NCBI GenBank assembly: GCA_964512645.1
Contig: CAZEJS010000011.1
Coordinates: 1 to 64,000, forward strand
Source: CAZEJS01 sp964512645
GTDB taxonomy: Bacteria > Actinomycetota > Geothermincolia > Fen-727 > Anoxymicrobiaceae
Direction: 5' to 3'
DNA length: 64,000 bases
The position numbers and the translations under genes are program-made. Positions 57,269 through 64,000 of this stretch are shown in pieces. Numbering within the stretch: the first letter of the stretch is position 1; every line of letters begins with the position of its first letter. The notes under the pieces are model-generated. The model ran no database searches, had not been told where the DNA came from, and saw only the letters and a program-made list of their open reading frames with translations.

Positions 57269-59792
57269 ACGGTGGGTCGGCCGCCGCGACGCGCAGGCTG
57301 CTGCCTTCGACGCTCACTTTCGCCGTGCCGCCGCTTCGCAGGGTCTCTCCCAGTATCATGTCCGAAAGCGGGGACTCGATCTCGTCTTGGATGAGCCGCC
57401 TGGCGGGCCGTGCGCCCATCCTGGGGTCGTACCCTTCTCCGGCGAGGCATGCGACGGCATCTTCCGTGACCTCGAGGGCGATGCCCTGTACCTCCAGCCG
57501 CCTGCCCAGCGAATCCAGCTGGAGCCCAATCACCTTCTTGACCTGGTCCTCGGTGAGCGGCGTGAACACGATGACCGCGTCCATCCTGTTGATGAGCTCG
57601 GGGGAGGTCGCCCGGACCAGCATGTCGGTGACCTCGGATTTCAGCCGCTCCGCGGACAGGGAGGCGGCGGCCCCGCTGTAGAAGAGGTCCGCTCCCACGT
57701 TGGTGGTCAGGATGACGATGGTGTTGCGGAAGTTGACCATCCGGCCCTTGCCGTCGGTGAGGCAGCCGGCGTCGGCGACCTGCAGGAGTATGTTCAGGAC
57801 CTGCGGGTGGGCCTTCTCCATCTCGTCGAACAGGACAACCGAGTAAGGCTGGAACCGCACCTTCTCCGTGAGCTGTCCCCCCTCCTCGTAGCCCGCGTAA
57901 CCAGGGGGCGCGCCGATGAGCCTGGAGACCGACTCCTTCTCCACGTACTCCGACATGTCGATCCTCACCAGGGCGTCCTCGTTGTCGAAGAGGAACTCGG
58001 CAAGGGACCTGGCCAGCTCGGTCTTCCCCACGCCCGTCGGCCCCGCGAAGATGAAGGACCCGTTGGGCTTGCGGGGGTCCTTGAGGCCGGCGCGGCTGCG
58101 CTTCACGACGTTCGACACCGCCTCGACCGCCTCGTCCTGGTTGATCAGCCGCCGGTGCAGGACGTCCTCCATGCGCAGGAGCCGCTTTCTCTCCGGTTCC
58201 ATCATCTTCTGCAGGGGTATCCCCGTCATCTCCGAGATGACGGCGGCCACGTCCTCGGCGATCACCGCCCTTTCCTCGCCGGACTTCTCGTTGGCGATGG
58301 CGACGCTGCTGCACGCCTCGTCGATGAGGTCGACAGCCTTGTCGGGGAGGAACCTGTCGGTGATGTACTGGTTGGAGAGGGTCACCGCGGCCGCCACCGC
58401 CTCGTGCGAGACCGTGACATCGTGGTGTTTCTCGAAGCGCGCCAGGATGCCCTCGATCATCTCTATCGCCTGCGCCGTAGTGGGCTCGCCCACCAGGACC
58501 GGCTGGAACCTCCTGGAGAGCGCGGGGTCCTTCTCGATGTATTTCTGGTACTCCGCCCTGGTCGTGGCCCCGATGAGGTGCAGCTGCCCGCGGGCCAGCG
58601 CCGGCTTGAGGATGTTGCCGGCGTCCAGGCTCCCCTCGCTGGCCCCGGCCCCGACGAGGGTGTGGCTCTCGTCCACGAACAGGATGGCCCGCGGCCCGAG
58701 CTTCTCCACCTGGGTCATAAGGTCTTTCATCCGCTGCTCGAACTCGCCGCGCATCTGCGTGCCGGCGACCATGGACGCGAGGTCCACTTCGTATAACCTG
58801 CAGCCGCGCAGCCTCGCGGGCACGGCGTCGGATGCGATCTGCTGGGCCAGGGCTTCCACGATGGCGGTTTTCCCGACGCCGGGTTCGCCAAGGAGTATGG
58901 GGTTGTTCTTCTGCATCCGGGAGAGGATCAGCTCGACCCTGTTGAGCTCGACCTCCCTGCCGACGACCGGCATCAGCTTGCCCTCTTCGGCCATCGCCGT
59001 CAGGTCGCGCGCGTACTTCGAGAGCGCGTTCGTCTGCCTCGCCGGCGCGCCCTGTGCCCCGGGCGACGAGCCGGGTCCCACGAGCTGCTCGGCCGGGGTG
59101 GCCTCCGAGACGTCCAGGACCTGTCCGGCCCGGCGGTCGGCGAGCGACTGGAGCACGTCGCTTTTCAGCGAGGCGAGGTCGAGCCCGAACTGGCGGAGCC
59201 AGCGCGTGGAGCCGACCTGGGGAAGCTCCAGCATCGCGAGCAGGACGTGCTCGGGCTCGATGAAGCTCGACGACATCCCCACGGCGTTGTCCTGCGCCAT
59301 CTCCAGTACCGACAGGGCGTTGCCCTGCATACGCACCTGCTGGCGAGGGTGCGTCCGGTCGCCTTGCGACACGCCGCCCGCGGCTTTCCGTACCGCCACC
59401 TGCAGCTTGTCCATCGTAACCCCGTGGCGCTCGAGGGTCATGCTGGCGGAAGTATTCGAAGCGCAGATGCCCATGAGCAACTGGAACGTCCCGATCTGCT
59501 CCAGCCCCAGCTCGCGGGTTATCCTCTCCGCGTTCTCCAGGGCCTGCTGGGTCGCGGTAGAGTAGCCCTGGAAGGCCCCGAACCTCTGGGTGGGGAAGTG
59601 CGATTCGCTGAAGAGCTCGGGGACGAGCTGTCCGGAGGAGCCCCCGCCCATCCTGGCGGTCACGCCGGGCAGCACGTTCGTGAACCGGTAGGAGCACATG
59701 CCGCATAACATGATCATGCGCTGCTCGCCCGCGGCGTTACGGACGGTCATCTTCATCGACGCGGGGCGCCTGTTGCAGCTCTCACAAAGCAA
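57255..59792 (-). CDS. Clp/Hsp100 ATPase with N-terminal zinc finger and no middle domain
   Basis: 845 residues from TTG 59792. Zinc finger C3, C6, C30, C33 (McsA/ClpE type), Clp_N domain (about 75-215), first AAA+ (Walker A 302-309 GEPGVGKT, Walker B 370-375), second AAA+ (Walker A 584-591, Walker B VVLFDEME). After residue 498 the protein passes in about ten residues to AEDVAAVISEMTGIPL, so the coiled-coil middle domain of ClpC/ClpB is missing. The ClpP-docking (L/I/V)G(F/L) loop is not seen in the expected region (about 703-716). First-ring pore loop reads GTQMRGE for GTKYRGE. Confidence 0.9.
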   Translation of the reverse strand: MLCESCNRRPASMKMTVRNAAGEQRMIMLCGMCSYRFTNVLPGVTARMGGGSSGQLVPELFSESHFPTQRFGAFQGYSTATQQALENAERITRELGLEQIGTFQLLMGICASNTSASMTLERHGVTMDKLQVAVRKAAGGVSQGDRTHPRQQVRMQGNALSVLEMAQDNAVGMSSSFIEPEHVLLAMLELPQVGSTRWLRQFGLDLASLKSDVLQSLADRRAGQVLDVSEATPAEQLVGPGSSPGAQGAPARQTNALSKYARDLTAMAEEGKLMPVVGREVELNRVELILSRMQKNNPILLGEPGVGKTAIVEALAQQIASDAVPARLRGCRLYEVDLASMVAGTQMRGEFEQRMKDLMTQVEKLGPRAILFVDESHTLVGAGASEGSLDAGNILKPALARGQLHLIGATTRAEYQKYIEKDPALSRRFQPVLVGEPTTAQAIEMIEGILARFEKHHDVTVSHEAVAAAVTLSNQYITDRFLPDKAVDLIDEACSSVAIANEKSGEERAVIAEDVAAVISEMTGIPLQKMMEPERKRLLRMEDVLHRRLINQDEAVEAVSNVVKRSRAGLKDPRKPNGSFIFAGPTGVGKTELARSLAEFLFDNEDALVRIDMSEYVEKESVSRLIGAPPGYAGYEEGGQLTEKVRFQPYSVVLFDEMEKAHPQVLNILLQVADAGCLTDGKGRMVNFRNTIVILTTNVGADLFYSGAAASLSAERLKSEVTDMLVRATSPELINRMDAVIVFTPLTEDQVKKVIGLQLDSLGRRLEVQGIALEVTEDAVACLAGEGYDPRMGARPARRLIQDEIESPLSDMILGETLRSGGTAKVSVEGSSLRVAAADPPSNRS

Positions 59793-59846
59793 CCGTTATC
59801 GGTCTCCTCGCGGACGTTCGCGTCACCGGGGGTCCGGCATGCGGAT

Positions 59847-59855
59847 AATATAGCA
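59847..59855 (-). promoter_or_regulatory. Candidate extended -10 of the Clp ATPase gene
   Basis: Minus-strand TGCTATATT (TGn plus TATATT), 54 bases before the start. Confidence 0.5.
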
Positions 59856-59992
59856 CAGGGGGGCGGCCGCACGGCGGAAAAACCGGCCCGCCCGGCAGCC
59901 CCGGCGGGACCCCCGGGGAGCGTTGTCAATCACGCGTCCCGCCCTATGTGGTAATCTTTTTGACTGCGCAGGGAGCGCTTCGCGCCATGCCG

Positions 59993-59998
59993 TATAAT
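59993..59998 (+). promoter_or_regulatory. Candidate -10 of the hdrCBA operon
   Basis: TATAAT, 60 bases before ATG 60059; the operator at 60008-60021 lies at the expected RNA start. Confidence 0.5.
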
Positions 59999-60007
59999 AA
60001 TTGATAG

Positions 60008-60021
60008 TGACCAAACGGTCA
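60008..60021 (+). promoter_or_regulatory. Palindromic operator, TetR-type candidate
   Basis: TGACC-AAAC-GGTCA, a perfect five-base inverted repeat with a four-base spacer, just after the -10 box and before hdrC. Confidence 0.55.
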
Positions 60022-60058
60022 GTTATGATATCCACTATGAGAGGAGCGGGCGACTGAC

Positions 60059-60607
60059 ATGATAGACTCGCTTAACCGGCGGCTCGAGCGGCGGCTCGAA
60101 GAGCGCACCGGCCAGAAGGTGCGGGACTGCTACCAGTGCAAGAAATGCTCGGCCGGCTGCCCCGTGGCGTTCGCGATGGACCTGGTTCCCCACGAGGTCA
60201 TGAAAATGGTCCAGTACGGCCAGGAGCGGCGCCTCCTGCAGTGCTCCACGATATGGTTGTGCGCCTCGTGTGAGACCTGCTCGACAAGGTGTCCCAACGA
60301 CATCGACATTGCCGGGGTGATGGACGGCCTGCGCGCCATGGCCCTGGAGAGCGGTGAGCGGATCGCCGAGCGCGAGGTCGTGCAGTTCCACAGGTCCTTT
60401 CTCAACGGCATCAAGTACACCGGGAAGACCAACGAGCCCGTGCTCATCGGGCAGTACAAGGCGCTGAGCCGCAGGCTGTTCGACGATCTCGGCCTGGGGG
60501 CGGTCATGCTGTTGAAGCGCAAGATCAAGGTGGTGCCGAGGGTTGTGAAAGACCGCGCCGCGGTCAGACGCATCTTCGACAGGACAGGGAAAGGCGAGGG
60601 CCGATGA
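60059..60607 (+). CDS. hdrC: Heterodisulfide reductase subunit C-like 4Fe-4S protein
   Basis: 182 residues. Two 4Fe-4S motifs: C24, C27, C30, C34 and C68, C71, C74, C78 (CxxCxxCxxxCP type). The N-terminus is basic and the C-terminus is amphipathic with Lys. It passes electrons between HdrB and HdrA or a partner. Coupled to hdrB by an ATGA overlap. Confidence 0.93.
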   Translation: MIDSLNRRLERRLEERTGQKVRDCYQCKKCSAGCPVAFAMDLVPHEVMKMVQYGQERRLLQCSTIWLCASCETCSTRCPNDIDIAGVMDGLRAMALESGERIAEREVVQFHRSFLNGIKYTGKTNEPVLIGQYKALSRRLFDDLGLGAVMLLKRKIKVVPRVVKDRAAVRRIFDRTGKGEGR

Positions 60608-61485
60608 ACCGGATGACTTTCTCTTATTACCCCGGCTGCTCTCAGACGGGCTCGGCCGAGGAGTACGGCGATTCGACGCTCGCGGTCTGCAGGGCGCTGG
60701 GGATAGACCTGGAGGAGCTGCCCGACTGGAGCTGCTGCGGCGCGTCTTCGGCCCACATGACGAACGACCTGCTGTCTGTTTCCCTGCCCGGCCGGAGCCT
60801 GGCGATGGCCAGGAAAGCGGGCATGGACATGATGGTCGTGTGCGCCGCCTGCTACTCGAGGATGAAGATCGCCCAGAGGCGGATACTCGCCGACGAGGAA
60901 CTCGCCCGCCGGGTCGAGGACGCCGTCGGGGAAGACCCGAGGTACGAGGGCGAGATAAGGCACCTGCTGGACGTGCTGGTCAACGACGTCGGCTTCCCTG
61001 AGATCAAGCGCTGGCTCCGCAGGGGACTCGGCGGCCTCAAGGCGGTCCCGTACTACGGCTGCCTCCTGGTACGCCCGCCGGAGGTCTGCTTCTGCGACTC
61101 GGTGGAGAACCCAACCGACCTCGACCGCTTCCTGGAGATGCTGGGGGTGGAGGTCAGGCCCTGGTCGTTCAAGACCGATTGCTGCGGGGGGAGCCTCTCG
61201 CTCTCGCGGACCGACGTGGTCGAAAAGATGGTGAACAAGCTGTTCGTGCGGGCGGAGGAGGCAGGCGCCAACTGCATCGTCACCGCCTGCCCGATGTGCA
61301 CCGCGAACCTGGAGATGAGGCAGAAGCCGGGCACCTTCTCCTTCGAGGTCCTGCACAGGACGCCGGTGCTGTATTTCACCGAGCTGCTGGGGATGGCGAT
61401 GGGTCTCGAAGGGGCCGAGCGCTGGCTCAAGAGCCACCTGATAAGCCCGCTTCCGCTGTTGAAGGAACTGGATATAACCGTTTGA
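60604..61485 (+). CDS. hdrB: Heterodisulfide reductase subunit B-like protein (two CCG domains)
   Basis: 293 residues. Two CCG domains, each with a CCG core (SCCGASSAHM near residue 43-52 and DCCGGSLSL near 196-204) and preceding/following Cys, the site of the noncubane 4Fe-4S centres in HdrB/LldE-type proteins. Extra motifs CAACYSRM and CPMCTANL. It probably reduces a thiol disulfide or a quinone-like acceptor; the substrate is open in bacteria without methanogenic coenzymes. Confidence 0.93.
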   Translation: MNRMTFSYYPGCSQTGSAEEYGDSTLAVCRALGIDLEELPDWSCCGASSAHMTNDLLSVSLPGRSLAMARKAGMDMMVVCAACYSRMKIAQRRILADEELARRVEDAVGEDPRYEGEIRHLLDVLVNDVGFPEIKRWLRRGLGGLKAVPYYGCLLVRPPEVCFCDSVENPTDLDRFLEMLGVEVRPWSFKTDCCGGSLSLSRTDVVEKMVNKLFVRAEEAGANCIVTACPMCTANLEMRQKPGTFSFEVLHRTPVLYFTELLGMAMGLEGAERWLKSHLISPLPLLKELDITV

Positions 61486-61526
61486 CGCCGGCTGCGGGCC
61501 GGCAGGGACAGGGATTAAGAGGGGTC

Positions 61527-64000
61527 ATGGCCGAAAGCTCACAGGACAGGAACTCCGCGGACAGGACGGCCGGGAACGCCGCGGGACAGCCCGCGAAGAG
61601 CGCCGCGGGAAAGAGAAGCTCGCGCGGGCCGGCGGCGGAGAAACCCGCCGGAAAAACCGCGAAAAAAGCGTCGAAGAAAACCGCGAAGAAGACGGCCGGG
61701 AAACCCGCGAAGAAACCCGCGAAGAAACCGGCCGGGAAGCCCGTGAAGAGGGCGCCGGAGAAGGCGTTCGAAAAGCCGGTCGGCGCGGTGATGGTCGTCG
61801 GCGGAGGCATCGGCGGGGTCCAGGCGTCGCTGGACCTGGTGGACATGGGCTACCGGGTGTACATGGTCGATTCCGGGCCATCGATCGGCGGGGTCATGGG
61901 CCAGCTCGACAAGACGTTTCCCACCAACGACTGCTCGATGTGCATACTCTCGCCCAAGCTGGTCGAGGTCGGTTCGAACAAGAATATCGAGCTGTTCACC
62001 CTGACCGACGTCGTCAAGGTGGAGGGGAAGCCGGGCCGATTCGAGGTCACACTGCGGGTCAGGCCGCGCTTCGTCGACATCGACAAATGCACCGGCTGCG
62101 GGATCTGCAGCGAGAAGTGCCGTGTCAAGGTCAAGGACCCGTACGACGCGGGGCTCTCCAGGGCTCCGCTGATCAGGGTTCCGTTCCCCCAGGCGGTGCC
62201 CGGGGCGGCGTTCATCGACCCGACGAAGTGCCTGTACCTGCTCAAGGGCAAGTGCGGCAACTGCGTGGAGGCGTGCCCGGCGGACGCGGTGGACTTCGAG
62301 CAGAAAGAGCGCACTGTGGTCGTTGAGGTGGGTTCGGTCATAGCCGCCTCCGGTTACAGGCCCTTCGACGCCGCGGCCAGGGCGGAGTACGGTTACGGCG
62401 TTTACGACAACGTGGTGACCAGCCTGGAGTTCGAGAGGATTCTGGCCGCGAACGGACCGACGTCGGGACACGTCGTGAGGCGCTCCGACGGGGGCCCGGT
62501 GCGGAAGCTGGCGTTCATCCAGTGCGTGGGCTCGCGCGATTCGACCGTCGGGAACACCTATTGCTCGTCGGTCTGCTGCATGTACGCGACCAAGCAGTCG
62601 ATAATCGCCAGGGAGCACGACGCGTCGATCGAGCCGACCATCTTTTTCATCGACATGCGAGCCCACGGCAAGGGCTTCGACGAGTATTACGAGAAGGCGA
62701 AGAACGAGCAGGGGGTCAGGTACGTGCGCTGCCTCGCGTCGTACGCGAAGGAGCTCCAGCCGGGCAAGAGGATACTCATCGGCTATGTGGACGAGCACGG
62801 GCGGGCCATCGAGGAAGAGTTCGACATGGCCGTGTTGTGCGTTGGGATCGAGCCCGACGCCGCCGCGCTCGCCGGGGCGCTGGGAGTGGCCCTTGACGAC
62901 CACGGCTTCATCGACACGGACGATTTCGTCTCGGTCCAGACCTCCAGGACCGGGGTGTACGCCTGCGGGGCGGTGGAGAGCCCCAAGGACATTCCCGACA
63001 GCGTCGTGCAGGCCAGCGCCTCGGCGGGCATGGCAAGCGGCCGCCTGGGGGCGGCGCGGGGAGAGCTCATCGAGCGCACCGAGTATCCCCCCGAGCGTGA
63101 GGTGGCCGGCGAGCCGCCCAGGATCGGCGCGGTGATCTGCCGTTGCGGCACGAACATCGGCGGCGTGGTGGATGTGCCGGAGGTGGTCGAGTACGCGGCC
63201 ACCCTTCCCGGGGTGGTGTTCGCCGAGGAGAGGCTCTACGCCTGCAGCCAGGACGCCCAGGAGTGGATACGTGAGATAGTGCGTGAACACGACCTCAACA
63301 GGCTCCTGGTGGCTTCCTGCACCCCGCGGACGCACCAGCCCCTGTTCCGCGAGACGCTCAGGACCGCCGGGCTGAACAAGTACCTTTTCGAGATGGCCAA
63401 CATAAGAGAGCACTGCTCCTGGGTGCACATGACCGTGCCCGACGAGGCCACGGAGAAGGCCAAGCTCCTGGTCAAGATGGGCGTCGAGAAGGCCGCGCGC
63501 CTGGAGCCTCTTTCCGAGGGTGTTTCGCCGGTGACGCCGCGGGCCCTTGTCATAGGCGGAGGGGGAGCTGGCATGACCGCGGCACTGCAGCTCGCCGACG
63601 CCGGCTTCACCACCTACCTGGTGGAGAAAGAGCGCCGCCTCGGCGGCAACATGCTCCATATCACCGGCACGATCGAGGGAGCGGACGTGGCGGCGAAGCT
63701 GGCCCTGATGGAGAAGCTGGTGAGCACCCACGAGAACGTGCGTTTGTTCCTCGCCTCGGAAGTCGATTCCATCGAGGGTTTCATCGGCAAGTTCCACTCT
63801 GCGTTGAGCACGCCCGAGGGGCCTGTCGAGCTCGACCACGGCATCGTGGTGGTCGCGACCGGCGGGGTCGAGTACCGGCCCGCGGACGGCGAGTACGGGT
63901 GGGGCCTTCATGACGGCGTCATCAGCCAGACAGAGCTGGAGCGGCGCCTGACGGAGGACCGCGCGGCGCTCGAGGGAGTCCGCGACGTGGTGATGATCCA
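61527..64000 (+). CDS. hdrA: HdrA-like flavoprotein with a basic histone-like N-terminal tail (runs off the window)
   Basis: Residues 1-85 form a disordered tail; from about 36 to 82 it is rich in Lys, Ala and Pro (KKTAKKTAGKPAKKP pattern). The body starts with the FAD motif GGGIGG (92-97), NDCSMC (C136, C139), 4Fe-4S C188/191/194/198, C235/243/246/250, then QCVGSRD and YCSSVCCMY. From about residue 532 a second HdrA-like module starts (IGAVICRCGTNIGG, ASCTPRTHQPLF, FEMANIREHCSW) with a second FAD motif GGGGAGM near 676, cut by the window end. ATG 61527 follows AAGAGGGG. It is the likely flavin subunit of the complex. Confidence 0.93.
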   Translation, partial: MAESSQDRNSADRTAGNAAGQPAKSAAGKRSSRGPAAEKPAGKTAKKASKKTAKKTAGKPAKKPAKKPAGKPVKRAPEKAFEKPVGAVMVVGGGIGGVQASLDLVDMGYRVYMVDSGPSIGGVMGQLDKTFPTNDCSMCILSPKLVEVGSNKNIELFTLTDVVKVEGKPGRFEVTLRVRPRFVDIDKCTGCGICSEKCRVKVKDPYDAGLSRAPLIRVPFPQAVPGAAFIDPTKCLYLLKGKCGNCVEACPADAVDFEQKERTVVVEVGSVIAASGYRPFDAAARAEYGYGVYDNVVTSLEFERILAANGPTSGHVVRRSDGGPVRKLAFIQCVGSRDSTVGNTYCSSVCCMYATKQSIIAREHDASIEPTIFFIDMRAHGKGFDEYYEKAKNEQGVRYVRCLASYAKELQPGKRILIGYVDEHGRAIEEEFDMAVLCVGIEPDAAALAGALGVALDDHGFIDTDDFVSVQTSRTGVYACGAVESPKDIPDSVVQASASAGMASGRLGAARGELIERTEYPPEREVAGEPPRIGAVICRCGTNIGGVVDVPEVVEYAATLPGVVFAEERLYACSQDAQEWIREIVREHDLNRLLVASCTPRTHQPLFRETLRTAGLNKYLFEMANIREHCSWVHMTVPDEATEKAKLLVKMGVEKAARLEPLSEGVSPVTPRALVIGGGGAGMTAALQLADAGFTTYLVEKERRLGGNMLHITGTIEGADVAAKLALMEKLVSTHENVRLFLASEVDSIEGFIGKFHSALSTPEGPVELDHGIVVVATGGVEYRPADGEYGWGLHDGVISQTELERRLTEDRAALEGVRDVVMI

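Noticed and set aside
59960..59998. TTGACT as -35 for the hdrC promoter
   Set aside because: Spacing to TATAAT is 27 bases, far from 16-18.
61791..61793. Internal ATG as the true hdrA start
   Set aside because: No Shine-Dalgarno before it, whereas ATG 61527 has one; kept as an alternative to test.
61539..63911. Minus-strand frame across hdrA
   Set aside because: Shadow of HdrA, whose Cys motifs and FAD sites are unmistakable on the plus strand.

Overview
The window is GC-rich, roughly two thirds G+C by eye, and densely coded. It most resembles an anaerobic, probably uncultured, actinobacterium-like Gram-positive. The evidence is the rho-rpmE-(DUF1385)-prfA-prmC-tsaC-phosphatase-rpiB-glyA gene order shared by Actinobacteria and Firmicutes, a UPF0182 membrane protein, secreted NlpC/P60 and lipobox proteins without outer-membrane functions, and anaerobe markers (HdrCBA-type proteins, a glycyl radical enzyme, rubrerythrin, ferredoxin-like proteins). 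Promoters tend to show TATAAT-like -10 boxes, several of extended TGn type, with weak -35 boxes. The lineage is an inference.

Layout. 1-8.5 kb: housekeeping block, mostly with overlapping start and stop codons (rho, ribosomal protein L31, DUF1385, prfA, prmC, tsaC, low-molecular-weight phosphatase, rpiB, glyA, sirtuin). 8.5-17.4 kb: UPF0182 protein, an SCP2-like small protein, a lipoprotein phosphoesterase, an NlpC/P60 hydrolase, an AT-rich island, an initiator tRNA, and a DUF4349 / ECF sigma / anti-sigma module. 17.5-22.6 kb, minus strand: a small membrane peptide, a carotenoid-dehydrogenase-like oxidoreductase, two lipoproteins and transketolase. 22.9-29.3 kb: SDR, thioesterase, a large secreted papain-like protein with four C-terminal repeats, a Cys-rich protein, a NIPA/EamA transporter and a HAD phosphatase.

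29.3-32.7 kb, minus strand: a mirror-symmetric operon DUF35 / thiolase-fold / thiolase-fold / DUF35 in which both thiolase-fold proteins appear to lack the nucleophilic cysteine. 32.9-39.3 kb: complete phosphate regulon (response regulator, histidine kinase, pstSCAB, phoU) with a candidate Pho box. 39.4-46.8 kb: rubrerythrin, a DUF169-like protein, a ferredoxin-type protein, SDRs, a MaoC hydratase, DUF192 and an acyl-CoA dehydrogenase whose promoter carries a 12-bp tandem repeat. 46.9-53 kb: an M1 peptidase, an IS1595-type remnant, tRNA-Gly, a possible small RNA, trmO, an alpha/beta hydrolase and a CCA-adding-type nucleotidyltransferase. 53.1-59.8 kb: a glycyl radical enzyme, an MBL hydrolase, an SDR and an unusual zinc-finger Clp ATPase. 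60-64 kb: an hdrC-hdrB-hdrA operon. Its HdrA begins with a lysine/alanine/proline-rich histone-like tail and runs off the window.

How it fits together. The DUF35/thiolase operon, several SDRs, the MaoC hydratase, acyl-CoA dehydrogenase and thioesterase suggest acyl-CoA (fatty acid, steroid-side-chain or similar) turnover. HdrCBA probably supplies iron-sulfur/flavin electron transfer. The strongest candidates for new biology are the tailed HdrA, the Cys-less thiolase/DUF35 operon and the Clp ATPase lacking its middle domain. An in-frame TAA in rho is either a sequence error or a real lesion.
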